A stretch of 64,000 nt of DNA from Calycina herbarum (GCA_001414485.1 LLEY01000038.1:248001-312000), one strand, 5' to 3'. Counted from the stretch's first letter, positions 1-12,336 are shown. The notes: generated from the letters alone by a model not told the origin. Numbers and translations: made by a program.

Positions 1-600
1 TAATAGATTATAATATACTAAAAAACACGAGAAATACGTTAAAAATAAAGCTAAAGTAATTGATTTTATACTTAAATCTCTTAACAAAGATAACTAAGCT
101 CTTATAGATAAATATAGTACTATAATAAAGCTCTAGACTATAATTAAAGTTAAATATAATAAGACGAACGAAGCTACTACTAATTCGTATATTACTACTA
201 TCGCGAGTTTCGAATATAATACTAAACTAGGAGTCGATTCTTACTAGATAAAGCTAAAGAACTACTATTAAAAGCTAATTATAGCTAATTCTATAATAAA
301 GAACGTATATCTAGATAAAACACTCTTCTTACTATTTACTTAAAAGATACTAGTCTAATTTAAAGCTACTATCGATGTCTTAAAGTACTATTATAGTAGA
401 GATTAAGAAATAGATTATTCGCGAAGAAGGAAGAAAGAGAGAAGCTCTTTCTTAGCTATTTATATATCTATAGAAGAATATATCTACGATATTCGTAATC
501 TCGCTTAGTAAGCTACTTAGAAGCGAGCTTAAAAGCAAGCTTATTTACTAAATTAAAAACTCTTATATAAGGTTCTCTTTTCCTACTTAATTTTCTTATA
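1..600 (+). pseudogene. Decayed retrotransposon gag-like fragment
   Basis: Reading one plus-strand frame through TAG and TAA gives a helical, Lys- and Trp-rich stretch. It has a W-x2-I-K-x-K-Y-like segment near the start and an acidic/basic tract of Arg, Lys and Glu near 420-450. This loosely resembles the capsid region of fungal LTR-element gag proteins. No zinc knuckle, protease or LTR was found to confirm it. The piece has no visible left boundary and ends in the unassigned zone before the minus-strand integrase that follows. CA and TG are nearly absent, so all stops may come from RIP. It could also be part of the same element as the integrase, rearranged. Confidence 0.3.
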
Positions 601-649
601 TCTTCTTATCTTCCTCGTAGTTCTTCTAAGCTTATAGTCGTTCGTTTTT

Positions 650-1950
650 AGTAGGTTTTAACTTACGTAGAAAGCGCTTCTTAAACTAACGAATAGAGGT
701 AGTACTATATATTACGTAAGTTAATAGCTTCTACAAGTCCGCCTCTACTCTATAGCCTCTCTATTAAATAAGGTATTAAAATCTATTAGTCTTATCTCTT
801 CTTAAATTTACTATTTCTTCTATAGCCTAGAGTATATACCTACTGTCGTCGATTACTACTAGTAGCGGAGGTTAGTTTATCTAACCTAGTATAAGAGTAC
901 TAGCGATAGAGCGTAGTAGATTAGTATAGAATACGTCGTATATTAATTCTAGTTTATAAGATAGTTCTAGTTTATATATATAGAAGTTTATAGCTTAAAG
1001 TATATAGAAAGAACTAATATACTTAGTATTAAACTTAGGAATTAGTTTAGCTAACTTAATATTCCTAGTACTAAGTATAACTATATCTTCTACTTTATAC
1101 GTAGAGGCTAGTAATTAGTAAGCGTTAGTAGCTTCCTCTATCCTATCTCTTAAGATAAGAAGATTCGTATATAAGAGTATTAAAACGTCTTTTATCTTTA
1201 TAGTAAAGGTTATACTAGCAACTACGCTTTAAGAATCGAGTGTAGTTTAAGAGAGGCTAAAGCTTACTCGAGAGTAGTAACCGTTGTTTATAAAGAAGAG
1301 TAATATATCTATAGCTAAGCTACGTACGTTTCTTATAGCAAGCTCGGCTAGTAGTAAGAACTAAACCTAATCCTCTTAAACGTGGTTAATATACTAGTAG
1401 AGGTACTTAGAAATAGATTTATTAGTAATCTTAGTTTAGCCGTCGGTTTTAAGGTAGTAGACAGTAGAAAGGTCGATTCGTATACGTAATATATCGTAGA
1501 CTATTTTCTAGAATACTATAACGAATAGCGAGCCTCTATTAGAGATAATAAAGTCTAGTAGACTATAGAGTTTCTAGACGTCTTATATAAATAAGCGAGC
1601 TAAGTCGACAGTAGTCTACTTTAAATAGTATAGAATAATATAGTAATTCTTTATAAGTCTATTAGTAACTACTATAATCTAATCGTAACTATCTACTACT
1701 ATAATCGGTTCTATAAAATCAATAGACAGATTCTTCTACTACTAGGTTAGAATAGAAAGAGATTTTAAAGTACTCTAGTATTATAGCTAGAAATACTTAT
1801 TTCAAAAGCAACTCTTATAAGTTTTAATAAACTGCTTAATATTCTTATAAAGTTTAAGCTACTAGTAGTCTCTAGATACTAGCTTAAATATCTTATTCTT
1901 ACTAGAGTAACTACTCTTAACTAAGTCGTAGATTCTCTAAAGAAGCTAGA
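650..1950 (-). pseudogene. Ty3/gypsy integrase with chromodomain-like tail, RIP-degraded fragment
   Basis: Read on the minus strand from about 1790 downward, the frame shows the retroviral integrase core. A VTDRLTK-like segment follows the first catalytic region (here VTNRLIK). Then come a Leu-rich helix, an ISDRG-like segment (here ISNRGSLF), and the LSTAYHPQTDGQTE block, here LSTVYYLKTDG followed by a stop. The C-terminal part, about 650-900, has a V-EAI-x2-R-R...YLV-W pattern consistent with a chromodomain. Stops fall where Gln or Trp is expected. The Asp-to-Asn changes in both the DRLTK and SDRG motifs fit TG-to-TA mutation and would kill catalysis. The sequence ends at the LTR of element O1, which inserted into it. 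It differs from the other gypsy families in the window. Confidence 0.6.
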
Positions 1951-2404
1951 TATAACGAAACCGGTATCTAACTATAAAGGTATCGAGTTTAATAGTTAGT
2001 ATATAGGAAAAGAAGATAACTATTATATTATGTTTACTTAGAGGTAAACTCGTTACTTATATTAAAGATATTAAAGTAAAGTAATAAGATTAATAACTAA
2101 AGTTAAGTACGAAGCTTCTATCTAATAGCAGACGTACTAGTCTTATATAAGACCTTCGTTCTCTAAGTATATCGTCTTCTTCTACTTATATTACTTATAT
2201 TACTTACGATCTAGGTAATATAGACGATTATATTATATAACTATATATAACTTCTAATAATCCTATAATAGTAAGATCCTAGAATCTTTAAATATTCTAC
2301 GTATTACTAATTCCCTCTTATATTACCTTCTATTCCCTAGACGTTATATCTTATCTTATTAGAGTACTATCTAGACTACTTATTATATTCTATAATTCGT
2401 AATA
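1951..2404 (-). repeat. Chromovirus LTR, single visible end of element O1
   Basis: This 454-bp LTR starts TATAACGAAA and ends TTCGTAATA, which is the RIPped form of the TGTAACG...CGTGACA ends seen in less mutated copies. Coding orientation is minus, so this is the 3' LTR of an element whose genes extend rightward. The five bases before it are ctaga. The matching left-hand LTR of O1 is not found in the window. Confidence 0.85.
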
Positions 2405-2494
2405 CTATCTTCTTCTTAGACTAGTATATCTCTATACTTAAGTATAATCTAAGAAATATTATTAGAAAGCTAGTAGTCTTCTCTTTCTTCTATT

Positions 2495-3115
2495 ATATTA
2501 TTAACACCTATTTATAAAGATAGACTTAAATAATATAGAATTCTAAATACTCTTTAAATTAAACGATTAGAATAGAAAATAATTTCTTATACTTAATATA
2601 TTTATATAAAGATTAGTTATTATTATATTAACGTTATTAATAGTTCTAAGTACTCTAAATATACTAGGAAGAGTAAGCTTTATAATATCGAAGAACGAAA
2701 CTAAATACCTTTACTTTTTAAGTAGGAATTCTATAATACTTAGAAGCAGCGATTATAATAAGAGAAGGAGATCGCTTATAAGGTTTAAGAAGAAGCTATA
2801 TAGAAGATCCTCTAGCTACGAAAACAATAACGCTTCCTTACTAAGCAGAAGTAGGAGATGCTTTATTATAGCTTTTTAACTCTATAAAAGCTTAATAAGA
2901 TAGAGGAGAAAGAAAAAGAAAAGAAGAAAAAAGAAGAGAGAGAGTAAAGAGAGATAGAGGTCCTCTACCTAGTAGTTCTATCTACTTCTATTAATTCTAT
3001 TCCTAAGCTAGGTCTTAACCTAGTCTTTTTAGAAGCTTTTACTTCTAACTACGAGATATAGATAAACCTAGGTTTTATTAGTAGAATTTCTAAAGTTCTA
3101 CTAAGTACTAGTTAA
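2495..3115 (+). pseudogene. Antisense accessory ORF of chromovirus element O1
   Basis: This is the O1 copy of the gene best seen at 37683-38324. The start codon position reads ATA instead of ATG (2495). The frame then carries a coiled-coil, Glu/Lys-rich region (about 2880-2950), an LGLNLVFLEAF segment matching LGLDPGFLKAF in the better copy, and the LGF-x-SRxxKV C-terminal segment before TAA at 3113-3115. Internal TAG and TAA fall at Gln or Trp positions. It lies on the strand opposite gag-pol, just inside the 3' LTR, and converges on the end of pol. Function is unknown. Confidence 0.6.
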
Positions 3116-3192
3116 GATTGCTTTTTAGCTCTTAGGTGTTTTTTAAGTATAGGTAATCTATCTATTTTATTAAGTACTTAATTTTACCTCTA

Positions 3193-3660
3193 TATTACGA
3201 ATTACGTAGAAACGAAGTAAGTAGTCTAGACAGCGCTCTAATAGAATAAGATACGAATATCTAGGAAAGAGAAGGTAATATAAGAGGAAGTCTAGAAGTA
3301 TATAGTACTTAAGGACTTTAGAATCTTACTATTAGAATTATATTAGAAGCACGTAACCTCGGTTACTTTAGAGCTTATAGAAGCTTACTCTAGAGCTTAG
3401 AATAGTAAGGATCTAGAAGAGATTCTTAGGATTAGGAAAGATCTAGAAAGGAACGAAGGTCCTATATATACTAGTATATCTACTACCTAGATAGAAGCTT
3501 CGTACTTAACTTTAGTTATTAATCTTATTATCTTATTTAATATCTTTGATATAAGTAACGAGTTTACTTCTAAGTAAATAACCCGGCGTATCTATACTTC
3601 TTACCTATATAACAACCTTTGAAACGATTACTCTTATTAGATAGTTTAAGTTTCGTTATA
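3193..3660 (+). repeat. 5' LTR of element A
   Basis: It starts TATTACGAATTACG and ends AAGTTTCGTTATA. These are the RIPped forms of TGTCACG...CGTTACA. It has the same length and layout as the copy at 11869-12336. Confidence 0.9.
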
Positions 3661-3691
3661 CTTTAAACACTTGCTTAGAAGTTCAGTTACT

Positions 3692-5851
3692 ATAGCTCTA
3701 GCAACCCTCGCCGCCGCTGCTAGCCTAAGTACTAGTTAAACTAACGTTATAAGAATATCTAGAAGTGCTACTAGAGGAACATCTACTAGTATATAACTAG
3801 CTAAGGATAATAATAATATTAGTATACTAGACACCTCCGAGTCTTATAAGGTTAAAGTACTTAAGTCTATTAAAGTTAAGATACTAGACACGTATTATAG
3901 AAAGTATAAGAAACTTAACTCGTTTCTTCTTTAAATAGATATCTACTTTAATTTTAACTTAGATAAGTTTAAAGGTAATTATAACTTACGAACTATCTTC
4001 GCTATCTCCTACTTAAGAGGGTTAGTATTAGAATAGACGTAACTATATTTAGAGGACTTCTTTAAAAACGAGAATAAAGACGAAAAGATAGAATTAACTA
4101 AGATTATATTTAAATCTTAGAGAGGATTTAAAGTAACTATTAGAAAAGTCTTTAAAGACTTTAATATAATCTAAACTATTATATATAAGCTCTTAGATTT
4201 ATACTAAACTAGATTAGTAATAGATTATACTAATAAATTCTAATATTATAGAATAAAGTTAAGATAGAATACTATTACTCTTATAGAACTCTTTAATAGA
4301 GGATTAAAGGTTTATATCTATAAAGAGATAGCTAAGTAGAACTTATAATTTTAAACTATTATAGATATAATTAAGAAGGTCGTCTAGCTAGATAACTGTC
4401 TATATAAATTTAAAAAGAGTAACCCTAGATATAGAGAGAAGAGTAAAAGGTTAGAAAAGTAGAAATACTCTTATACTAGTAAATATAGTAAGAAGGTAAA
4501 TACTATATAGAAAAAGACCTTTTTAAGAAAAGAAGAACTTTTCTAGAAGAAGCGAAATCGTTAACGTAAGTAGAACTTATATTATAACTATAGTCTCTCT
4601 AGCTATAGAGTAAATAAGTATAGTAAGAAGAAAGACTCTAAAGAGAAGAGACAGGTTAATACTACTATTTAAAAAGAGGTAGCTTTACTTAATAGAATTA
4701 AACTTATAGACGCTAAGCTTAAGACTAGAGGTTATAGTACGTAGATTGAAATAGATACTTTAGATATAATAGCAGGCGCTATATACCTGTAGCTAAACGA
4801 AGGAATTAAGTCAGAAGTTAGTAAGATATAGAACGTCGATAACGACGAGGATCTACTTCTTAAGAAATATTATAATATATAGTTAGAAATAGAAAACGAA
4901 CTATCTATTTAAGTAGAGTATAAATCGCTACTATTATCTAGCTCTTTAGAATTATTAGACTTATTTTCTAAGTTAGAAGAAGAAGTTAGAGATATAAGTC
5001 CTAAAGTTAGAGAAACTTAGACTTTTATTAGAATATTTAAGTAAGGAAATTAATAAGTAAGTATAGATAATTAGAAGTCTAACTTCTAGAGTTCTTATAC
5101 TATTTAGAGTATTAAACCTACTCTCTTAACAACGTATATAGTTATTAGAAATAACTAGAATATAATAACCTTAGTTAGTTAGATTATAAGCTAAGAAACT
5201 ATTAAGTTTAAAAAACCTAAATATAGTTAAAAATAGGTTAAAGTATCTAGTTAGCCTAAGGTAGGAGATATTTAAACAGTTATAGATCTTTAGAAGAAAA
5301 CTAGCTTATAGTAGTAGTAAGGTCTTAGAGATTTTATAAAGTAACTAAAAACTAGTTTCTTAGATATATTACTTAAGGAAATAATACTAGAAATAGAAGG
5401 CTAGTATACTATAGTTACTTTAGTTAGATATATTAGAATAATATTTAGAGAATAAAGTACTAAAGAATTATTTAGAATAATCTTTTAGAAAATAAATAAA
5501 TATAATATTAAATAAGAAATAGAGATAGTATAAAAAGAACTTTACTATCTAATAGTTAGAGAATTATAGTCTATTAAAATAATAAATAGAAATAAGGCTA
5601 TATAAATATAATATTATCTAAGTACTATGTCTAGCTAGTTTATAAAGAAACGATTTATTAGAACCTTACTAGAACTAGAATAAACTATAGAATATAAGTT
5701 AATATATAAGGTAGCTTCTATAGATTTAAAGAAAGTAACCTTCTTTTCTAAAAACATTTAAGAAGATAGAGAAAAACGAAAATTTAAAGTATACTTTATA
5801 AAAGAAGAGTTAAATACTATCTTAGAAGAAAACTAATTAATTATAACTATA
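3692..5851 (+). pseudogene. gag of chromovirus element A (RIP-degraded)
   Basis: The start codon seen in element F is ATA here (3692-3694). About 150 bases on, the frame reads YKVKVLKSIKVKILDT, then a capsid-like FLL-IDIYFNFN segment and YNLRTIFAISYLRG, all matching the gag of element F. A CCHC knuckle region lies near 4571-4625, but its Cys and His codons have become Tyr (YYNYSLSSYR). An acidic region follows and leads toward protease. Stops are TAG and TAA at Gln or Trp sites. The 3' end of this coding stretch is cut by the Fot1-like insertion at 5852. Confidence 0.7.
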
Positions 5852-7711
5852 ACGTGGTTTATTAGAACTCTATATATATTAGAACTCTACGTACTTTTGC
5901 CGACTCTTCTACTCTATTATTTTAACACGCGTTTTTCACTCTTTCTAATAGAGGTACAAACTTAAGAAGCACGTATTATTTTAGCTATTAAAGCTATTCG
6001 AACCTTTAAAAGAAAACTAAGTTGTTGAAAAGCTATAAAAATCTATAAAGTTTCTAAATCTATACTTCGTCTTAGAATAAACAGCTATACTCTACTCTTC
6101 GATCGTCGGCTAGTAAATTCTAATTTAACCGAATTAGAGGAGGAGGTTATTATTTAATATATACTTAATATAGATATAAGAGGCTTTGCGCCCCGGCTAG
6201 CTAGTATAGAAGATATAGCGAATTATATCCTCGAATCGTAGAAGAGGAGACGCGTTAGAAAGCTCTAGGCGTATCGATTTATATAATAATAACCAGCTTT
6301 AAAAACGCGTTTTAATCGCGTTTACGACTTCTAAAGAGCTTTATACGAAGATCCTAAGCTTATTAGTACGTGGTTTCGACTAGTAGAGAATATAAGAGTA
6401 AAATATAGTATTCTAGACTACGATTTTTAGAATTTCAACGAAACTAGCTTTATAATAGGTATAATTACTCCTTCTATAGTTGTTATATATATAGATCAAC
6501 GTAGTAGAGGCAAGGCAGTTTAGCTAGGTAATCGAGAATAGGCTACTATAATTGCTTATATCAACGGCGAAGATAGGAGTATTCCTCTATTTTTAGTAGT
6601 AAAGAGGAAATACTACCTCTTAAGTTAGTATACTAAGAGCGGCCTTCTATATAACTAGGTTATTAAACTAATAAGTAATAGCTAGACGAATAATAAGACA
6701 GGTCTAGAATAGCTTAAGTACTTTGATAAGTATACTTCTACTTAAGCAAAGGGTCTATATCGAATACTTATTCTTAATAGGTATAAGAGTTATAAATCAG
6801 CTGAATTCTAAGAGTACTATAAGGTATATAATATTATTACTCTTAGACTACCTCCTTACTCTTCTTATTTAACCTAGCTACTTAATATTAGGTGTTTTAG
6901 TATCTTAAAACAGGTATAGTCGATAAATTAAGACTTTTATTAAAGCTTATATTAACTATATTACTAAGGTCGAGTTCTTTCTCGCTTTTAAAGCAGTATA
7001 TATAGAATTAATAATAGCCTAAAACGCTTAAGCTAGATTCCGCGGGGCTGGCTTAGTACCTTTTAATCTATAGACTATGATTTCAAAGCTTAATATAAAG
7101 TTATAGACACCGACCTCTACTAGGCCCCCCTCTACTAACGCTAACCCTTAGGTCTCTTAGACTCCTTATAACCCCGCCGAAGCTCTTTTACAAACAACTC
7201 TTATTAAGAACCGGATTACTAGTTACTAAGGAAGCTCGCTAACACCTATTTTCTAGACAGTTGTTATATTAGCAAAAGGTATAGAGTAATTAGCTTATAA
7301 AGTAACCCTTTTAACCGCTAAGGTACGTATACTTCGAGTAGTAAATAAAGCCCTTAGTAAGCGTCGTAGAGCTAGGAAGACTTATATACGTCAAGGTAGT
7401 ACACTTACTATAGAGGATATATAGGATATTCTAATATAGAAAGACGTAGATAAGCAGGTTCGACGCGATATACGTATAGAGGAGGTTAGTCGGAAGGTAG
7501 AGTAATTAACTAGCAGACGCTATAGCACTTATAGAAAAGCTAGTTATAATACGCGAACTTGTTAAGTAGATGTAGATATATCTAGTTTATTAGATTCTTA
7601 GTAGTTTCAGTTAAATTTATATATTATAGTTGTTTAATTATGTTTTAAAGTAGTAGAGAAGAGCAAAAGTACGCAGGGTTCTAATATACGTAGAGTTCTA
7701 ATAAACTACGT
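5852..7711 (+). mobile_element. pogo/Fot1-type DNA transposon, copy 1, nested in element A
   Basis: This 1860-bp element is flanked by TA on both sides (5850-5851 and 7712-7713). The terminal inverted repeats are about 50 bp and begin acgtRgtttattagaac. Each repeat contains two copies of an attagaactct-like unit. The flanking chromovirus sequence is continuous across the insertion when compared with the same region of element B near 17075. It carries one plus-strand transposase gene, heavily RIPped. Confidence 0.9.
5965..7630 (+). pseudogene. Fot1/pogo-family DDE transposase (RIP-degraded)
   Basis: Domains in order are an N-terminal helix-turn-helix region with AIKIYKVSKSILR, then a CENP-B-type DNA-binding domain (IRGFAPRLASIEDIANYIL, ending near LVENIRVKYS), then a DDE1 core. 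The core starts at the FNETSF segment and continues with the NRE block, INGEDRSIPLFLV, the GLE-LKYFDKYT region and the IITLRLPPYSSYLT segment near 6830-6880. Family members have FDETGF, so the first catalytic Asp has become Asn. The second Asp region (LILNRYKSYKS, expected LDGHxSH) also has Asp to Asn. Stops are all of the Gln/Trp to TAG/TAA type. No activity is possible. Confidence 0.8.
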
Positions 7712-10700
7712 TAAAGATATATAGAAAGGAACTCTAAGTTATAATTAACTCTAGAGTAATAGGTAATTTCCTTTCTCTAATATCTTTAAAGAAGCTAAAC
7801 GTTCTAATTAAAGGTATAAAGCTATACTATCTAGAGGTAGTTAATAGAATAGACGTTATATACTAGAATAGAATTATTAATTAGTAAACTATTCTAATAA
7901 AAGTTAATATTAAAGAATATTACTTAGATATATAATTTAATATTATTAAAATAGAAAGTAAGAAAGTAATACTTAGTATACTATAGATTTAAGAATATAA
8001 TCTAGATATTAACTAGAAGGCTTAAATAATAATCTTTAGTTAATATAAATACATAAGTTTGTATTTATAACTATAAGACTAGAGCGAGGTTAGCGCTACC
8101 TCCTCTAATATACTAGAATACCTAGCTTAGGGTTCTTTATAAGTTAGTATAACAGCTAATAATAAAGTATCTATATAGTATAAAGAATTTAAGGTATTAT
8201 TTAAAAACCTAGAAGACTTACGAGCCTTACTAGAACATTGCTTATAGGATTATAAGATTAAATTAAAAGAGAGTTATTATCTCTTAAAGTAGAAGCTTTA
8301 GTTATATAAAGAAAGGTATTAAAAAGAGGTATATTAGGAAATCTAAGTCGCTAGTTATCTTAAATATACTTATTATTAAGAAAAAGAACGACCTAGATAG
8401 GAGAGTATATATTAATTACTAAGAAGTAAACGACGCTATAGTTAAGAACGCTTGTCTATTACCTAGTAGCTAATACTTATAAGATAAGTTAGATAAGGTA
8501 GTATAGTTTACGAAACTAGATTAATAAAACGCTTATAGACTTATATAAATAAAAGTTAGAGACGAATAGAAAACAGTATTTGTCTTACTATTAGGTCTTT
8601 ATAAATATATAGTTATACTATTTAGATTATATAATATACTAGCTATATATTAAAGATAAAATAATAATATTTTAGAAGATCTTCTAAAAGTAATAGTAAT
8701 CTATTATCTAGATAATATCCTAATATTCTTAGAGAAAGAAGAGGAATATAAGAGATATATAAGAGAAGTTCTATATTAACTACTTAAAGTAGATTCTTAT
8801 CTTAAACTTTTAAAATACGAGTTTTATAACAGACGTGCTTTAGTAGACAAAGGTAGAACAAATAATACTCTATTCTTAGAACAAAAGACGAGGAGAGCAG
8901 AAGAGCTCGAGAGAACCGGGAACTAAATACAAGTCATCCGCGCTAGTGCGTACGCTAGTACTAGCGTGTATCTAAGCGAATATGTAATATCTAGCCTTCG
9001 TAACTATAACTGTTATAAGTTTAGAGTAACTTAAACACTTTTCCTAGAATAGGTATTTAGCTTAGGAAAAATAGAAATAGATCTAGTAAAGATCTAAGAC
9101 GTTCTAAACTAGAAATTACTAGAAAATATAAAGAATATATAATTCTTCTTTAGATTTATAAACTTCTACTATCTATTTATTAGAGACTATATAAAGATTA
9201 TTAAACTAATATTAGTATTAGTTAAAAAAGCTATTAAGTTTATTTAGAGTAAATAAGCTAAGAACGCTTTCTAAAGAATTAAGACGAGATTTATAGAAAA
9301 ACCTATTTTATATGATTTTAATATAAACAAGCCTAGTATAGTAGAAACCGACGCCTTAGACATAGTAGTAGATAAGATCTACTTATAACTAAATAATAAG
9401 TGGAAACTTATATCTATTATATATTACTTAAAAATATTTAATCTAGTATAGTAAAACTATAGTATCTTTAATAAAGAATTACGTACTATAGTACTAATAT
9501 TAAAATACTAGAGAATATATCTTTAAAAAGTAAAGTATCTAGTTATAGTTCTATCTAACTATAAGAATTTAAGAATATTTACTATAACGAAAGAACTTAT
9601 AACTAAATAACTAGTAAGATAGTCTAAGATATTATTAGGATTTAATATTATTATATACTATATAAGTAGAACCTTAAATACTTAAGTAGATACTCTTAGC
9701 TAGAAACCTAGATATAAAGAGAATAAAGAATATAAAAGAATTATAATCTTAAAAACTCTTAAGAATAGGAATCTTACGTCTATATTTTATAAAGTTACTA
9801 CTATAGTAGAATAACTTCAGAAACTATAGTATAATAAAATCAAGAAAGTATTTAGCCTAAGTAGCTAGGAAATTCTACTAAGCGTAAGAAGTAGAGAAAT
9901 AAAGAATAGACTTATCTTCTATAATAATAAAGTCTTTATTCTAGATAGTATTATAAGAGAATTTATTAAAGAATAATATAAATTACTAGTATATAGATAC
10001 TAAGGAACTTAAAAAACTCTCTAGTATATAAAATAGAACTACTATATTAATAGATTATTAGTAGTAGTTAAGAAAGGTAATAGTAAAGTGTAATATCTAT
10101 ACTAGGAATAAGGCTTCCTACTATATACCTTATAGATAGATAAATACTACTCTAATACTATAAATACCTTAGAAATTAATATCTTAGAGTTTTATTATTA
10201 AGCTATTAAAATCTAAAGATCTAATAATAGAAGTTAAGTATAACTCGATCCTAGTTATTATAGAACGACTTATAAAGTATATAATTTTAGTACTATATAT
10301 AAAGTCGAATATAGCTAAGGAATTAGTATTTATATTCCTTAGAGAAGTAGTCTTAAGATATAGACTACTAGAAGAAATACTCTCTAATAGAGATAAACTC
10401 TTTATCTTAAAATTTTAGATTACTCTTATAAAACGATTAAGTATAAAAAGAAAGCTTTCTATAGCTTTTTACTCTTAGATAAATAAAGGAAATAAATATA
10501 TAAATTAAGTAGTTAAAATACATCTTTGTTATTACGTAAACTACTAGTAAAACAACTAAGTAGAACTGCTGCCCTTAGTATAGTTTATCTATAACAGTTT
10601 AGTAATAGAAATAATACTTATTATACTATTCTATATTAACTTTAGATATAAATTAGTAGTATATCAACAACTACTATCTACGACTATCGATAACTAGCTT

Positions 10701-11260
10701 ACTTATATTTAGGTATTAAAGATTAAGAGGTTATATAAAGAACTTATAAAGAACTTATAGTTTATAGCTAAAAGAAATATATACTACTATAATAAACAAC
10801 GTAGTTAGGAGCTAACGCCAAAAGAGAGGGATAAAGTCTACTTAGTATAGAAAAATATTAATATAAAAAGACTAAGTAATAAACTAGACTATAAGAAACT
10901 TAGACTATTTAAAATCAAATATATTAGAGAACCTTTAAATTATAAATTAGTACTACTAAGAATAATAAATATCTATCTAGTATTCTATATATCTCTACTT
11001 AAACTAGTACTACTAGAAGCTCTACTAGCTCTGCTTATAGAAATACAACTAGTAAACCTAAACGCTAAGTATAAAGTTAAGACGATTCTTAACTATAGAC
11101 TTATTAGAGGATAAGTTAAGTACTTAATTAAATAGTTAGATTACCTATACTTAGAGAACACTTAGAAGCTAAGAAACAATCTTAACTATTATCTAATAGA
11201 ACTTTAGGAATTCTACTAGCGAAACCTAGGGTTGCCTATATCTTATAATCGAGAGAAAAG
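7712..11260 (+). pseudogene. pol of chromovirus element A: protease, RT, RNase H, integrase, chromodomain
   Basis: After the Fot1 insertion the frame resumes with a retropepsin-like region (about 7740-7900). RT follows (about 8150-9080, split by the solo LTR at 8825-9017), with the active-site box reading YLDNILIF at about 8705-8735 instead of YLDDILIF. RNase H is about 9290-9700. Integrase follows, with an HHCC-like zone near 9960-10060 and a degraded core. Its C-terminal YKLVLLRIINIYLVFYISLL segment lies near 10930-11000. The chromodomain is about 11060-11225 (YKVKTIL...IRG...KYLIKWLDY). Stops are at Gln/Trp positions. Targeting to heterochromatin would be the expected chromodomain role in this clade. 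Confidence 0.8.
8825..9017. repeat. 193-bp solo LTR inserted in the RT of element A
   Basis: The ends are TATAACAG and CTGTTATA, which are inverted copies of each other and RIPped forms of TGTAACAG...CTGTTACA. A 5-bp duplication, agttt, flanks it (8820-8824 and 9018-9022). The uninterrupted target is seen in element B near 18225-18245. The interior keeps GC-rich blocks such as a gctagt/actagc inverted stretch near 8941-8970. It is not one of the other LTR families in the window. Confidence 0.8.
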
Positions 11261-11785
11261 GACTTAAGAAAGGCTAGGTTAAGACCTAGGTTAAAAGAAG
11301 AGTTAGAAATAAAAAGAGTAGCTAGTCTAGTAGCCTCTTCTTCTCTATACTCCTTCTTCTTCTATTCCTTCTTTTCTTTCTTTTCTTTTTCTTTAGTAGT
11401 ATCGAGTTTATCTAGAGTCTTTAGCCTACGCTAAAGCATGTCTATACCTCTAGTACGAAGCTCCTACTATTATCTCTCTAGCTTACGAACCCGAGCTAGA
11501 CTAGCTATAGCTGTCTTAAAAGCTATATCCTATTCGAATTTCAGACGATTCTTCTTAAGCTAAATATTTTAAAAGTCGTCGGTAGATACTTTAAGAGTAT
11601 TATATTTAATTCTACGATATATATATTCTCTATATCTTTAGAATTTACTATTTAAAATAAAATATTCTCTATAATAACGTTAGTAGTTAGAGCAGAGTAT
11701 AATAGGAGAAGAGCCGTAGGTTTTTATTATTTCGTAAAGAAGAAGGCGTTATTTATACTTAAGGGTTTTAGTATTTATATTAAAA
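11200..11785 (-). pseudogene. Antisense accessory ORF of chromovirus element A
   Basis: This is the minus-strand copy of the accessory ORF between the end of pol and the 3' LTR. The C-terminal LGFxSR-like segment overlaps the last pol codons near 11200-11230. A long pyrimidine-rich plus strand (11335-11400) encodes the Glu/Lys-rich helix, and an LRxR-like coiled-coil region follows near 11420-11520. The start region is too decayed to fix. Its convergent overlap with the pol 3' end is the same as in element F. Confidence 0.55.
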
Positions 11786-11868
11786 GAAAGGAAGACTACT
11801 AGCTATATAAACGATATTTCTTAGGTTATACTTAAGCGTAGAGACACGCTAGTCTAAGAAGAGGATAG

Positions 11869-12336
11869 TATTACGAATTACGTAGAAACGAGGTAAGTAG
11901 TCTAGACAGCGCTCTAATAGAATAAGGTACGAATATCTAGGAAAGAGAAAGTAATATAAGAGAAAGTCTAGAAATATATAGTACTTAAGAACTTTAAGAT
12001 CTCACTATTAGAATTATATTAGAAGTACGTAACCTCGGTTACTTTAGAGCTTATAGAAGCTTGCTCTAGAGCTTAGGATAGTAAGGATCTAGGAGAGATC
12101 CTTAAGATTAGAAAAGATCTAGAAAGGAACGAAGGTTCTATATATACTAGTATATCTACTACCTAGATAAGAGCTTCGTACTTAACTTTAGTTATTAATC
12201 TTATTATCTTATTTAACATCTTTAATATAAGTAACAAGTTCACTTCTAAGTAAACAACCCGGCGTATCTATACTTCTTACCTATATAATAACCTTTAAAA
12301 CGATTACTCTTATTAGATAGTTTAAGTTTCGTTATA
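11869..12336 (+). repeat. 3' LTR of element A
   Basis: This 468-bp LTR starts TATTACGAATTACG and ends GTTTCGTTATA. It is followed by the ctcta target duplication and then by resumed O1 sequence. Confidence 0.9.

Larger units (their letters stand above)
3193..12336 (+). mobile_element. Chromovirus (Ty3/gypsy) element A, full length, with two nested insertions
   Basis: The element has two 468-bp LTRs (3193-3660 and 11869-12336) and a perfect 5-bp target duplication, ctcta (3188-3192 and 12337-12341). The interrupted O1 sequence continues directly after it. Coding order on plus is gag, protease, RT, RNase H, integrase and chromodomain, followed by an antisense ORF before the 3' LTR. A Fot1-like transposon (5852-7711) and a 193-bp solo LTR (8825-9017) sit inside. 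Without these and their duplications it is about 7.08 kb, close to the 7.02 kb of element F. It is heavily RIPped and cannot be autonomous. Confidence 0.9.
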
